64,000 bases of DNA from Eudorina sp. 2006-703-Eu-15 (GCA_003117195.1 BDSI01000006.1:877501-941500), one strand, 5' to 3'; positions 24,420 to 37,262 are shown, counted from the first letter of the stretch. The notes: a model not told the origin generated them from the letters alone. A program made the numbers and translations.

Positions 24420-27400
24420 GACCTCCATTGACATCTGTGCCGCTTTCAATGTGACCACCACGGAACGGCTGTCCGTGTGCAAGGTAAAGAATGCGCATGG
24501 CCGGTGCGGGGCAGCGGGTGGGGCCCCTCCTTGCGCTGTCCGGTTGACGACACAGCAGCCTGCCTGCCTGCCTTGAGGACAGGACAACCCTCGATTCAGC
24601 TGTCGTGCTGGAATCATTCCAGGCGATTACTCGGTCGTCATCCCGTATGGTTTTCTTTGGAACAAGACGCACATTGGTGCAACCGAGGTTTACCGCGCGC
24701 CGCATTGACACTGCACACACGACCCTCGTCCCACTCCCTCCCGTTGGGCTTCCTTCATCCCCCATTGCGCGCACTCGCACGCCTGCCTGCCTGCCTGCCT
24801 GCGCGACCGGCGCTCGACCGGACACCCAAGCGCTGTCCTCCTCCCGTCTGCTGCTCCCACGCTCCCAGGCCGGCATCACCCTGCTGATCAACCGCACCTA
24901 CATCGTCATCAAGCACCTGGGCTCGGGCTCCAGTGGCCAGGTCAAGCTGGCCTTCAACCTGCGCAGCAAGAAGCTGGTGGCCATCAAGGCCGTCCGCAAG
25001 GGCAGCGCCGGGGCGCACCCGGGCGGTGGGTGTCACGGCCACGGCATGCCGGGCCTGCGGGACGCGCGCAGCTACGATGGGCGCGGCAGCCATGGGGGAG
25101 GCGTGGGAGGCGGGGGCGGGGGGCACCCGCACGGCGGCGGCAGCCTCAGCGCGAGCCAGAGCGTCAGCGCGTTGCCGTCGGGCGGCCGCAGCAGCGCGGG
25201 GAGCAGCAGCCGCGGCTGGAGGGTGATTGCGCCGTCGTCGTTCCTGTTGCGGAGGAGCGCCAGCTCCAATATTGGATCCTGTGAGTGGTGCGAGGGGGCT
25301 GGGCCACCTGGGAGGGCTGGGCCATGCACTAGTGTGTGTTTGATGAGGGGGACGGGGGGGATAGGAAATTGGTAGACATTTTCAAACTGCGCTGCTGCCA
25401 GAGCAAAAGGGGGGGGGGGTTCGGGGGGAGCCGGGACCAGGCGGAGGAGACCCGCGCGCACTTCGTTTCTGATTATGCTGTTGGTGTGTGGTCATTTGAT
25501 TGGGCCTTGAAAACACTCACCAGGCACGCTCACGGACGTGTATGTGAACAGCAGCATGGCGGCACGCAGCGCGATTCGCAGAGCGCAGTCATGCCTGTTC
25601 GCCTAGAAGAGCAGACTAGGCCTCTGCCCGGCTCGCCCTGGCCTCCTGCTGTGGCAACAACCCCACTCGGCCGCACCTTGGTCTGCTGCTGCCCGGCTCC
25701 CTATGACCCTGCCCAGCCACCTCCACCCGTGGGGCCTCTCCCGCAGCGGCCTCGCCCTCGCCGTCTCCCTCGCCGCTCCGCCGCTGCCCTGGCGGCGGCG
25801 TCGCCGCCGCCGCCCGCGGCGGCGGCAACGCCGAGGAGTTCGTCCGCGAGATCGCCATCTTGAAACGTCTGTCGCACCCCAACATCGTGCAGCTGGTGGA
25901 GGTGATTGACGACCCCGCCTCGGACTGCCTGCTGCTGGTGATGGGCTACGTGGAGGGCGCCACGCTGCAGCCGCAGCAGCTGCAGCCGGGGCGCTGGCGG
26001 CCGGTGCCGGAGGAGGTGGTCTGGCGCTACGCGCGCGACGTGCTGTGCGGCCTGGAGTACCTGCACTGCCACGGGGTCGTCCACGGCGACCTGAAGCCGG
26101 CCAACTTTATCCAGGTGGGCAGGGGCGGGCTGGGGACGGGACGGTGGGGACGGGACGGTCGGGACAGGGCTCGTGATTGACGGATGCACGGACGGGACAG
26201 AGCTCGGGGCGGATGGCCTGACGGGATTGTGTGTGTGTGGGGGGGGGGGGGGGGTGAAGGAACACGCGCGCGGTAGCGCTTCAGCTGTGCGGGCCAAACG
26301 CAGGGCCAGCACCCCGAGGCTGTGCTGGCCGGATTGTGCGGGCCGGGCTGTGCTGCCCGCGTCGCGCCCGTTGTGCCTTTTGCCCACGGGCAGGGCATCG
26401 CGGCCCCGCCGGCCACACGCCCACAGCTCACTCCTTCCCCTTCACCCTTGCCCCCATGTCGGTGGTTGTCTCCCTCCCCTCCCTCCCTCCTCCCAGGACT
26501 CCCTGACGGGTGTGGTCCGCATCCTGGACTTCGGGTCGGCGGTGCTGCACGGCCGCGTGGTGGGCGAGGACGGCCTGCGGGGCGCCCACGTGCCTATGAG
26601 CTGCACCCCGGGGTTCAGGTCCCCGGAGAGCCTAGCGGCGGGGTACCGGCCCAGCTTTGAGGTGGGCAAGGGGGGGAGGAGGGTTGGGCGGAGGGGCGGT
26701 GCTGCGAGGGGAGGGTGCGCGTGGCCCGGATGCTTTGCCCGGGCCGGGTTTGATGTCCCGGGCGGCGTTGAAGGAAAGGCGGTTCTCCAGTGCCGCGAGG
26801 GCGTTCGACGGGCGTGCGGCCGGGCGGGCGGGCTGCTTGGCGTGGGTGGCGTGATTTGGGTTACGTGCTTGGCGTGGCGTGGCGTGATTTGGGTTGCGTG
26901 TAGGCAGTGAAACCAGAGAGTCGTGCCAATCATTGCAGTCGAAAATACAGTAGCCTTCCCTTTAGTATAGGTGCACTGCAACGTTCATGAAGTCATTCAA
27001 TGATTTACAGTGCACAACGTTGTGCCGTCCTACCATTTTCCAAGTCCCGCGGCAAAAGTGGTCCCTCCGTCCCTCTTGAGTCTTGACCCCGCTCCTCCCT
27101 CCACCCCGCTCCTCCCTGGCCCTTACCCGCAGCTGGACATGTGGGCGCTTGGCGTCTGCCTCTACCTCTGGGTGTTCGGCGAGCTGCCCTTCAAGGGCTC
27201 CGCGCCCTTCGTGGTGTACGACAACATCCGCAGCGCCTCCCTGGTGATCCCCAGCCACACGCGCATATCCCCGCAGCTCCACGACGTGCTGATCAGGTGG
27301 GCGGCCGGGGCCGGACCCACCCGGGGGCGGACGGGGGTTAAAAGCCGGGAAAAGAAAACCCGGACCCAGAAGCGAACACCCAAATCAGGGACACCCAAAT

Positions 27401-29567
27401 ATGTTAAGGAGTCCTTCCCTGGCGAGGTGGGCGAGGTGCCCGAGGTGCCCGGCGGGGGGGGGCGCACCCCGGAGGTGCGGCTGCGGCGTGTGTGGTGTGT
27501 TAGCTTGACCCGCTCCAGCCAGCTGATTAGAGCTGGCCAGCTGGGTAGGATCGCTCGCCGGGCAGCGACGTCCTCCTGGCGACGAGCGAACCGGGGCGCT
27601 GGCGGGCCTGGTGTCACCGAGCTCCCGTCTCAACTGCCTAAGAGGGCCCGTTCGGGGTCTAGCCCGTTACTGTATTCGATCCTTTGTTGCGGCTAGAGCA
27701 GAACGTTTGATTCGCACAAGCCTTATTTAAGAGTCACGTGTGTGTGTATCGCTGGCTGTCAGCGCACGAGAAGACCTTCCCTTGCCCTGACGCAGTCAGC
27801 GCTGTTCGAGCATGCCTGCCACCCACCCACCCCTCCCCTCCCCGACCCTTCTCTGGCAGCAGCGCAGTATAAATATGTCTACCAATTTCCTATACTCCCC
27901 TCCCCGGCCTCCCCTCCCCCACCCACCCTACGTTCTACGGGTTTATTTTTTTTTTCAATTTAACCCCCACCCACCCTGGCTCCCCTGCCAGGCTCCTGGA
28001 CAAGGACCCCTTCAGCCGCATGACGGTCCACGAGACGGTGCTGCACCCCTGGATCACCGCCCAGGGCCTGGCGCCGCTGCGCACGCCCTCCCCGCTCGTC
28101 ATGGCCGCGCGCGTGCAGCTGGCTACGGCCGCCGCCGAGGCGGACATGGCCGCCACCACCGCCACCACCACGCAGTGCAACCCCTCGTCGACGCTCGCAT
28201 GCCGGTCGCAGCTGCTGGCGCAGCACCGGGAGCGGGACCGCGGCCAGCAACCGCCGGTGCGGCAGCTGTCCTCCTCCCATTCCATGCAGACCGACGGCGG
28301 CGGCTGCTTGGAGGGCGGCGCCGTCAGCGCCGGTGGCCCCAGCGCCGGCGGGATCGCGGCCGCGGGGTCATCCCTGACGCCGGGCTTCGGCAGTAGCGCC
28401 TCGCAGCTACCTTCGCAGCCGGCGGCGGCGGCCAGCACGGTCACGTCCACTCGGCAGCTGTTGAGCTGTAGCAGCAGCTCAGTCAACCTCTTGAACCCGG
28501 CGGCGGACGCCGCCGCCGCCGCTGATCTGCTCAGCGACGACGCCTCCCGCCGCGACAGGTCCGCCGCGCCGTTGGCGCCGGCACCGCCGCTAGCGCCGCC
28601 GTCAGCCACGATGCAGGACGTGCCTATGGAGCCCTGGACTGCGGCGGCGGCACCGCCGCCGCCACTGGCCGAGGAGGGGCCCTGGCGGATGTCCGCCGGC
28701 CCGTCAACGGCGTCCACGGGACCCTCACCGAGCAGATCGTCGACCGGCATGGCGGCCTTCCCGACCGCAAACTCTCACCCGCCGGGTTTCGGAGCCATGG
28801 CGGGGGCTCTGCCGCACCCGGGCTGGGTCATGCCGCGCATCGCCGAGGGCAGCAGCACGGGCTACGGCGGTCCGTTGGTCGCTGCTGCCGCTGCCGTGAT
28901 GGCCGGCGGCGGCAGCAGCACGGGCGGCCGGCGGAAGAGCAGCGAGGCGTGGGAGCTGCGGCGGACGGTGACGGACGAGGAGCTGCAGGCCGCCATCAGC
29001 AGTGTGTGCGACGTCACGGGCAGCGCGGCGGAGCTGATGGAGAGCATCTTCGCCGAGGTCACCTTCCCGGCAAAGTGAGAGCCCCCCTGTGTGTGGGGGC
29101 GGGCGGGTGGGATGCGATGGGAATATGTATCTCCACTGTGCGGATAGTGGATGAAGCGCTGCACTGAACGTACTGGTTATCTGATTGGTGGGAAGGAGGG
29201 CAAGTGCCGCGGGCACAAGGGGAAATGGGCCATGCGGATTTGCTTGTCGCAAGTGCGCATGGCTGGCTGGCTGGTCGGCGCATCACAGGTTCCTTCTGTT
29301 TCGAGGCCAGAACCGCCGCGGCCCTCCTGCCCCTGTCCGGGTCCCTCCGCAGGCACCAGATCATCCGCGCGGGGGATCCCCTGGAGCGGATCTACCTGAT
29401 CACGTCCGGGGAGGTGGAGATCTACCACGACCTCGTGCAGGACGGCCCCGACGCGCCTTGCCCCCACAAGCCCATCATCGAGGGTGAGGCGCTCCTGTGT
29501 CGCGGGTGCTTCCTGGGTGGCTTGTGCCATACCTTTCTTCTCAGTTATCCCAGACAGACAGACAGAC

Positions 29568-29644
<77 letters not shown>

Positions 29645-29651
29645 GGCAGGC

Positions 29652-29682
<31 letters not shown>

Positions 29683-31110
29683 TAGACAGGCAGATAGACA
29701 GACAGACAGACAGACAGACAGCGAAAGCTCTCACCACACCTCGAAGCACCGGCCCAACTGATCCCGCGCCGCCCTCCTCCTCCCTGCCCTCCCTCCCTAC
29801 CACCCGCAGGCCTGAGCGACCCCGAGTCCGAGCTGGACGACCCGGGCGACTTCCTCAACATCCGACTGCCGGGCAGCACCGTGCCGGAGCTGGAGCGCCT
29901 CTCCACGGGCCTCCTCAACATGACCGCTGGGGGCGACCGCAGCAACCACGGCGCCTCCCACGCCGCCGCCGCGCTGGCCGCCGCCTTCGGCGGGCCCCCA
30001 ACCGGGCCCGGCACCAGCGGCGCCCCCAGCCCCAGCCCCGGCCCCTCCGCGCCGGCCTCGGCCAACGGCTACACGCCGGCAGGCCCCACCGTGCAGCCCT
30101 CCCCCAACGTGGCGGTCGGCGCCCGGGGCCGCGCCACGTTGACGGGGCTGATGGGCGCCGGCAGCGGTGCCGCCGGCTGCGGGAAAGGATCCAACGGCAG
30201 GGAGCCGAGTGGCGGCAGCATCGGCCTGTTCTCGCGTGCGGCCACGCAGACCGGCCACCTGATCGTGGCGGTCAAGGGCCCCGGGGACAGCCTGGGCTTT
30301 GCGGGCATGCTGCCGGGCGCCGGCGGCGGCAGCGCCGGCGGCGCGTCCGCGCAGCAGGACGGCGGCGGCGGCGCGGCGGCGGCGGCGCGGCAGCCGGTCT
30401 GGTCGGCCAACGTGCGCGCGCGGACGCAGGTGACGGCGTTCGTGGCCTCCATCGAGTCGCTGCACAAACTGGCGCGGATGCACCCGCAGGTGGAGCCGCT
30501 GCTGCAGCAGATGGCGGTGCAGCAGGAGACCGACCTGGCGGTGGCGGAGGCCATGCGGGCGCTGCGGCTCGTCGGCGGCGCCGCCACCCGGGGTGCCGCC
30601 GCCGCCGCCGCGGCCGCCACCGCAACAGCGGCAGCGTCCGTGGCGGGGGCCGCCGCCGGCACGGCGGCTGCGCCGGCCGGCGCCGCGGCCGCCGCGTCTG
30701 CCACCGCGACGGTGGCGGTGCCGCCGCTACGCGCGCGCGCCGGCGCGGCCGCGGCCGGCGCCAGCGGCCACGGCACTGCCGGCGGCGTGAGCTCCGAGGG
30801 TGAGAGCGAGTCATGGGCCACGGCGGCGACGATGAACAACGCGCTGCTGCCGGTGCTGGCCCCCGCAGTCCTGTCTGGCATGCCGCTGGCGCTCGCTTCC
30901 TCCGTGTCCTCTACGCCTCAGGCACTGATGAGCTCGCTGTCGGAGTGGCGCGGCCGATCCGGCGGCGGCGGCGGCGCTGTCGATGCCGAGCGTGCGGCGG
31001 GGGTTACGCGGGCCGGCGCCGCGGGTCCGTACGATATGGTGGAGAGCAACGAGGATGTGAACGGCGTTGATGAGGGGGACGTGATGATGCTGAGCGGCGA
31101 GATCCCGTGA
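24420..31110 (+). CDS. CaMKK/GRIK-like protein kinase fused to a cyclic-nucleotide-binding-like domain (5' partial)
   Basis: Eight exons join in phase: 24420-24483, 24869-25280, 25747-26114, 26497-26661, 27133-27296, 27992-29074, 29311-29483 and 29810-31110 (TGA), 1,242 residues; earlier exons are not identified. The kinase has a G-loop GSGSSGQV, the Lys in VAIKAV, a His/Gly/Ser-rich insert, [20 protein letters not shown], the loop HGDLKPANF (HGD, not HRD), ILDFGSAV, the activation segment [34 protein letters not shown] and [20 protein letters not shown]. These match calmodulin-dependent kinase kinases and plant GRIK/SnAK kinases, which phosphorylate SnRK1/AMPK-type kinases. After a long Ala/Ser-rich linker comes [20 protein letters not shown] (a cNMP-binding fold), then LGFAGML and [20 protein letters not shown]. 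The phosphate-binding cassette is split by about 35 low-complexity residues, so cyclic-nucleotide binding is uncertain. Confidence 0.85.
25353..25404 (+). repeat. Intronic dispersed repeat family A, copy 4 (forward)
   Basis: In intron 25281-25746 of the CaMKK-like gene, about 75 bases from the donor. G-run, ATAGGAAATTGGTAGACATT, then CTGCGCTGCTGCCAGAGC. It matches copy 2 in the unrelated TKL gene almost base for base. Confidence 0.8.
27334..27381 (+). repeat. Intronic dispersed repeat family B, copy 3 (forward, near donor)
   Basis: About 40 bases into intron 27297-27991. GGGGGTTAAAAGCCGGGAAA, then AGAAAACCCGGACCCAGAAG and CGAACACCC. Confidence 0.6.
27851..27900 (-). repeat. Intronic dispersed repeat family A, copy 5 (reverse, near acceptor)
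   Basis: In intron 27297-27991, in front of the C-rich acceptor tract. CTCTGGCAGCAGCGCAGTAT, AAAT, then ATGTCTACCAATTTCCTATA. It is a near-exact reverse complement of copy 2. Confidence 0.8.
27932..27967 (-). repeat. Intronic dispersed repeat family B, copy 4 (reverse, near acceptor)
   Basis: GTTCTACGGGTTTATTTTTT, more T, then CAATTTAACCCCC, ending 24 bases before the exon at 27992. With the forward copy at 27334 it puts inverted family B copies at both ends of the same intron. Confidence 0.65.
29551..29721. repeat. (GACA)n microsatellite
   Basis: About 171 bases of GACA tetramers with a few GATA and GGCA variants. It makes up over half of the 326-bp intron 29484-29809 in the nucleotide-binding part of the CaMKK-like gene. 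Confidence 0.95.
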
Positions 31111-32009
31111 GCTGATGGGGTGAGCTGATGGGGTGAGCTCGGGCAGCCCATGCCTTCCTGGAGGACCGACCCGGCTGGACGGCCGGACGGCTGGACGGAC
31201 GGACGGACAGACCACGATTGCGGCGACGCACTTCCGGATGTGGAGCGAAGTGCGGAGGGTATCCCCCGCAGCCGGCAAGAAGATGCGAGGAGGAAGACGA
31301 AGAGGAGGAGGGCGAGGAGAAGGACACGATGCGTCAGGCAGGCCGGCAGGCATGCAGTCAGGCCGGCAGGTGGCCCACGGCCCGCCTCGTTTGTTTGCGG
31401 CAAGGAGTGGAGAGGCGGACTCGGCTGCCGACGGCGGGCTCCCGAGCGGAGGGCGGAGAGCGGCGCGGCGCGGCGCGCAGCGCGCATGCCGGCGTGGTTG
31501 GGTGCGGCCGGCGGAGAGACGCGCGGCGAGGGGCGAGGGGCGCGAACGGATGAGCGTGTCTGTGTGTGGTGTGCGAGGGGTGTGTGTCTCGTTGCGCGGT
31601 CACCGTCGAGGATCGACTGACTCGAAGGAGAGTGAGCTCCCAGCACAAACGGGGCGTATCTACCCTCGACTACCCCGCCCCCGTATCGTAGATGTCCAAT
31701 AAACGGCGCCCAACCCCCGGCGCGCGCCTGTCCTCGCCGCGCCCGGGGGCTCGGCTGCCGCCTCTCCGCGGGCCCTGGACCCCCCCCCACGGCACCATTC
31801 ACGGCGGGTGGGTTGGCGCGGAGTGGGGAGGAGCGGTCTGGGAGGGGCCAGACACCAACCAGTTGGTTGGTAGCTCGGGGGAGCTGGGGCCGCACCCTAT
31901 CGCCGCGCTGCTGGGTGAGTGTGTTGCGCCGCGCGGGCCTTATGGTCGCCCGGGTGGGTGCGGGTAGCGCGGCGGTGGGCGGTGGGTGGCGCCGTCTTGG
32001 TCCATTCCG

Positions 32010-32076
32010 ACGTCGGCGGTTATCGGTTTGGTGCTCGGTTTGGTGCTCTCTTTTGCTGTTTCGCTGGCTTGGTTGC
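32010..32076 (+). repeat. Dispersed repeat family C, copy 2
   Basis: GTCGGCGGTTATCGGTTTGG, then a TTTTGCTGTTTCGCTGG segment. Clearly related to 33675-33752. Confidence 0.5.
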
Positions 32077-33674
32077 CGGATAGTGATGGGCGGGTGAGGC
32101 GGCCATTCTCTTGCAAATGTATGCTGTAGTACCTGGCCGGCCGCTGCAACGCGGGGGGGGTGTCGTACCTGTCCGCCCAACGGAGTACGGCCGCGGTTTG
32201 AGTACTCCTGAGTCGGGGTCGGCGGCCGATCAAGCGAGTCGGTCGGAGGTCATTGCGGGGGGAGTGAGCGGGACGGCGCAGGACAGGTCCCCCCTGGGGC
32301 GGTGACCCATGGGCCTGTACACCCATGGTTCGGGCAGCCCCGAACGTAATGGTGGTGGTGGAAGTGGTGGTGTGCAGGTGGTGGGTGTTCTCATCACGAC
32401 TGTGCGTTGACGGCCAGGCTCCGTTGCACCCGGGGGACCCGGTGAGGGGCAACGACTGACGGGTGGCGGCGGACACCGCACCGCGCTTACTGGGGTCGCG
32501 CGGCCTGGTGAGGTCTGCGGCTGTTGCTGCCGCCGCCGCCGCTTGCTGTAGCAGCAGTCGCAGGCCCGCGGCCTGAAGGCGGCGGCCGCCGGCGCCGAGG
32601 TCTTCCACCGGGCCCCCTACTGCTGCTGTCTTTGTCTGTCGGTCAGCATCTACCAGCCGACATTATCCTATCAGGCAGTTCACTACCTACTACCTACTAC
32701 CTAGAGGTATGGTGTCTACTCTCCCTGCCCCTTCCCCTTCCCTCCCTACCTCACTGGGAAGGGGGGCCGGGGAGCCGTGTGCCGGGAGCTCGCGCCGCAA
32801 GGGTGCGCCGCTGCGCGGCCTGGCGCCGCTGATATGTCCATCGTCCTGAGTGTCGCGAGGGAAGAAACGTGAGGAGCGGGGCAGCGGGCGGATGGAGCGG
32901 GGCAGAGGCGGCCGGAGGCTGCGGCGAGGGTAGGGAGGCGGTGGTGCACACGAGCTGCGGAGAGACGCGACACAGCACCCCACCCACCGCACACGTGGAG
33001 GGCGGGCGGGCGGGGCGGGCGGAAGGAGGGAGGCGAGGCGAGGAGGGAGGGCGCTTGGACGCGATGCCAGGCTCTGCTGAAGTGACGCGGCGGCTTGGCA
33101 CGCGCGCTGCGGTGTGCGGCGCTGTGGCGGGAGGGACGGGAGGGCGCGAGGGGCCCCGGGGGTGTGGTCGGCGGGGCTGCGTGGAGGGGGCGACCCGGGG
33201 GCCCGAGACGTGCGGCAGGAGCAGGAGAGCCGGGGGGGAGGGGGGATGGGTCGGTGGGTCGGTGGACCCGGGGGCGGGACTGGCTCTGTAATTTTGGAAG
33301 AGGACGACAGCGAGAGAGGGGAGTTGAGGGGCGGGGGCGCGGCGCCCGAGGGGGGAGGCGCTGCGGCGGCCGCGCCCCGGTTTTGGTTTGCGTTTGCGGT
33401 GCCCCCACCACCACCACCATGCGGTGCGGTGTGGTTTTTGATCTGTATGGGTGGGGTGAGCAAAACAAGACAATGCAAGACACGAGCAGCAGCTGCAGGA
33501 AGGGGCTGCCCGAGGGGGGGCCGGCGGCTGCTATGGGTCTGCGGTGGGTGGGTGGGTGGGTGGGTGGGTGCAGGTGCGCGACGCGAGGTGGCAGAGGCGG
33601 CGAGGGTGGTGTCGTGGTGACGGCGGCGGCGGCGGTGGTGGTGGTGAGGAGGAGGAGGAGGAGCGCCGGAGTCA

Positions 33675-33752
33675 ATGTCGGAGTCAATGTCTACATCGGC
33701 GGTTATTGGTTTGTTGCACTTTTGCGGTTTCGCTGTCTTTATTGACAAAACG
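33675..33752 (+). repeat. Dispersed repeat family C, copy 3 (fullest)
   Basis: AATGTCTACATCGGCGGTTA, TTGGTTTGTTGCACTTTT, GCGGTTTCGCTGTCTTTATT, GACAAAACGG. It is preceded by GAG/GGT trinucleotide runs. Confidence 0.55.
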
Positions 33753-35921
33753 GAGGAGTGCCGCCAGCGAGCACGGCTGGCTCTTTCGTTTATGTGTGGC
33801 CATCATACTGCGCGGCGCTGCGTGGACATGATACCTGATGACGTCATGACGACGTGCTCTGCGCACATCGAGACCCGGCAACGAGGCGAAGCGAGGGGCC
33901 GGTGGCTCGCCTCCCTCCCACCCTCCCTCCCTCCCTTTCAGTACGCGCGGTTCAAGGGGGGCCGATGACGGGAGCGACGTCCCTCGCAACCCTCCGGCGG
34001 CGCTGAGGTGTCTCAAATTTGGGGGGAGGGTTTCGATTTCTCAAAGAAGTAACGGGAATGCGACCAGCAGCATAGCACAGCATATAGCACGAGACGGCAC
34101 GACATGGTACGACAAGGCACGGCGCATGTAATTCTCGCCGGCATCCGTATAGCGGACGGCACTGGTTCGGCGCCTGAGGTGCTTTGACAGACAGGCTGAT
34201 TGGAGTACGTACGTACTTACATGCGTACGGCTACGTACACGTACGGCTCTTTCTCGCGTGTTGTAACGGTGTTGTGTGCTTGGTTTTGGGCGAGTGCGCG
34301 GCGGCGGCGCCCCTTGCCGAGGAGGCCCGCAGGGGGGCACCAGTCGTCTCCGGGCCTGGCTGGGCCGTGTGCTGTGTGGCGTCGCCGAGTGTTTGTTGGA
34401 TTTGTCCGCTCTGGATCGTTTTTTGATGTTTTGATGGTGTTGGGCACTCCGCGTGCTTTTGCTTCAAAGATGGTGATGCGATGCTGATGTGTCTGTGATG
34501 GAATGGATGGGTGGATGGATGAATGCTTGCTTGTGTGGCATATATTGTGTGGGTGTGGGGGGGTGCGCCTGCTGAGGGCGGGGCCGGGCTCATTTGTTGG
34601 CTGCGTCCATGCGGCGCGAGCTGTGAGCAGCGGAGTGGCACCGGCGTCTGTCTGTCTGTCTGTTGTCTGTCTGTCTACCTGGATGGATGGAGGTCCGGCC
34701 AGCGGTATCGCGTCCTCCCGGGGGGGTCTGACACGGCTCACTCCCTGGAGGGGACTGCGGCCCCAGGAGCTCCCTCATGGCCGGCGCGCCGTTGGAGAAC
34801 GAGACCCACACCGGCACCGAAACCCGGTGGAGGGCTCTTGACACGGGAGGAGGGGGCTGATGTCCTGTTGTCCCTCAGCGCTCCGAAAGGCCATGAGGCC
34901 GTGAGGCCGTGGGGGCCTTGTTGCGAGCGGAGGCTCCGGCGGCGTCAGTCAGTGCCTGCAAGGGGCCTCAGACTTTGGGCGGGGGAGGAGAGAGCAGACG
35001 GGTGAGGTAGACGAAGGGAGGCCGGACGTCATGGCGCAGGTTGGGGGAGCCCTGAGGGGCACAGCCCGTGCAGCCGCCCAACCCCCGTCCCCCGCCCTGG
35101 AGCATCGGGGGCGGGGGACGAGGCGGTGGCCGCGGAGCCAGGTGTCGTCGGCCGTCGGGGGGGATTGAGACTGGTCCTGTGTGAGGTCCAGGGTTTAAGA
35201 GGGGTAGGGGGGCGGCGGCCGATGCGCGCAGAGCTAGACAGGGCAGAGCAACACGAACCGCGTGTTGGGCACTCTGAAGCTGCTCGTGTGTGTATAAGGA
35301 AACTGAGCCGCGAGGATGTGTGTGCGTGTGTGTGTACGACAGGGGGCGTATGCTCGGACCTCGGGTCCGTACACGGCGTCGTTGTCCAAGTGGCGGCCCC
35401 GTTGAAGATTTGGTGGTGGTGGTGACGATGGTGGTGGTGGTGGTGGTGACGATGGTGATGGTGATGGTGGTGGTGGTGACGATGGTGATGGTGATGGTTA
35501 TCGTGGTGAGGTCGTCGCAGGGGTTTGCACGACCTGAAATATCAACCAATCAAACAACTCTGGAAGTGAAACAGCGACTGGGGACCATTCAGTGGGTGGG
35601 TGGGGGTGGGTGGGTGGGTGGGTGGGAAAGCAACTGGTGCCTGTGTGCCTCGAATTGAGGCGCCGAGCGCTCCAGGGAGGCTCTGCTGCATAAGCCCGTG
35701 ACGCGTGTGCTCTCTTATGTGTGGACGTGTGTGCCGTACTGGTCGTTCCGTACCGCCGTACTGCAGGTAGGCGGGGTGCACCCAAGAGCGTGTGTGGCTG
35801 CTGCCCTGCCCCCGTGCGCCTGCCGCTGCACCTCGACGAGCGCACCCCGGTTGATTTCCCCGGTCGTGTCGTGTTGGTGGCAGGTGTCAACCCACCCGTG
35901 TATACGAGGGAGTGTGTGTGA

Positions 35922-35948
35922 GTGTGTGTGTTTAGAAATGCTCGCCCG
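35922..35948 (+). repeat. Dispersed repeat family D, copy 3
   Basis: GAGTGTGTGTGTTTAGAAAT followed by GCTCGCCCG. Same core as at 6921. Confidence 0.45.
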
Positions 35949-37262
35949 TGAGTGCTCGTCCGTCGTGCCGTGCGTTGTGGCGTGTCTTCGTGCGTGTGTG
36001 CGTGTGAGGGCCTGAGTGGGAGCCTTCGCCTGTGCTTAGTCTTGCGCCTGAGCGGGGGAGCCCGCTGGCCTTGTTTGCGTGTGCGTGTGTGTTTGTGTGT
36101 CTTTCCGTGTGCGCGGTTTTCTTAACGGTGTAAAGCTTGAACCAGCAGTGTAAAGCCCCGCAACGGCGAACGTACAGCGCCGTAGGGCATCAGCCGGCTG
36201 CGCCTGGGTCTGTCCAGGGAAGGGGCTCTTCTCTTTATGGAGGGGAATGTTGTCGAGTGCGCAATTCGTCGACCCCATATACATATGTACGGCATGTTCT
36301 GTTGACGTCCAAGTCCGAGTCCAATTGTTAAATCTGTGCGTGCAGTCATGCTCGTGCAGCGGGCAGGGCAGGGGGGGAGGGCAGGGAGATATTTTGTGTT
36401 TTCTGCCTGCGGTACACGTCGTCCTGCCGCCGTGTGAACCGCCGTGTGGGTGCCGCCTTGCCGGGGAGCACGAGGAGGAGGGCGGTTCATCTACTCGAGA
36501 GAGAGACTCTCGAAGGACCGGAATATTCACTTCTGTATATGTTGATGAGCTGGTAGACCAGGTTTGTTATGCGACGATGACTACTTGCACGACGGCAAGG
36601 CATGGCCACAAATGTGGCTCGGCTGATGCGCGCGGCTGCAGCCGTGGGTGCTGCAGCTTCGGCCGGACCGATTTCGCGGAATGGAGGATACAGGGTCTGG
36701 GACTTGCGCAGGGCTGACGGCTAATATTCGGCTAATATTGTGACGCCTTTCATCCTGGGGCCGTGGTGTACTAGAGTCTCCGTTCGTGGCTCGCGGGCTG
36801 TGCCCCTTCACGGTGTAACCGGCTTTTGTGAGGTGTGGGGAGGGCACGAACCTTTGCCCCGCAACACGGCTGTACGGTGCCGTGCTTCAGCATGTCCGGC
36901 ATGGCCGCGGGATGTACACAAAGAGAGAGGAGAACAACGTACTCGGACGTGCACTTGGCGGCGGCGGCGGGCCCGCGCTGTCACTCCAGCAGGCACTCCA
37001 TCCAAACAAAACCAGCCTTCAGCCCTCTTCAAAAATGAATCAAGAGTCAGCACGCTCAGCCTGATAATTGCTTCCAGCCGGTAGCTCGAGTCAGGCAGAC
37101 GTGACCACCTCACCAACCGGCTCACCGGCTCGTTCTATATACCGGTCCCCGTCGGCCCCCCTTATGATGATTGTACGGCAGCGCACTCGCACATCCTGAC
37201 CTTGACACCCTCAGATACTCCACTAACCTATCCTCAAAACGCTCACTACGTCCCGGAACAGT

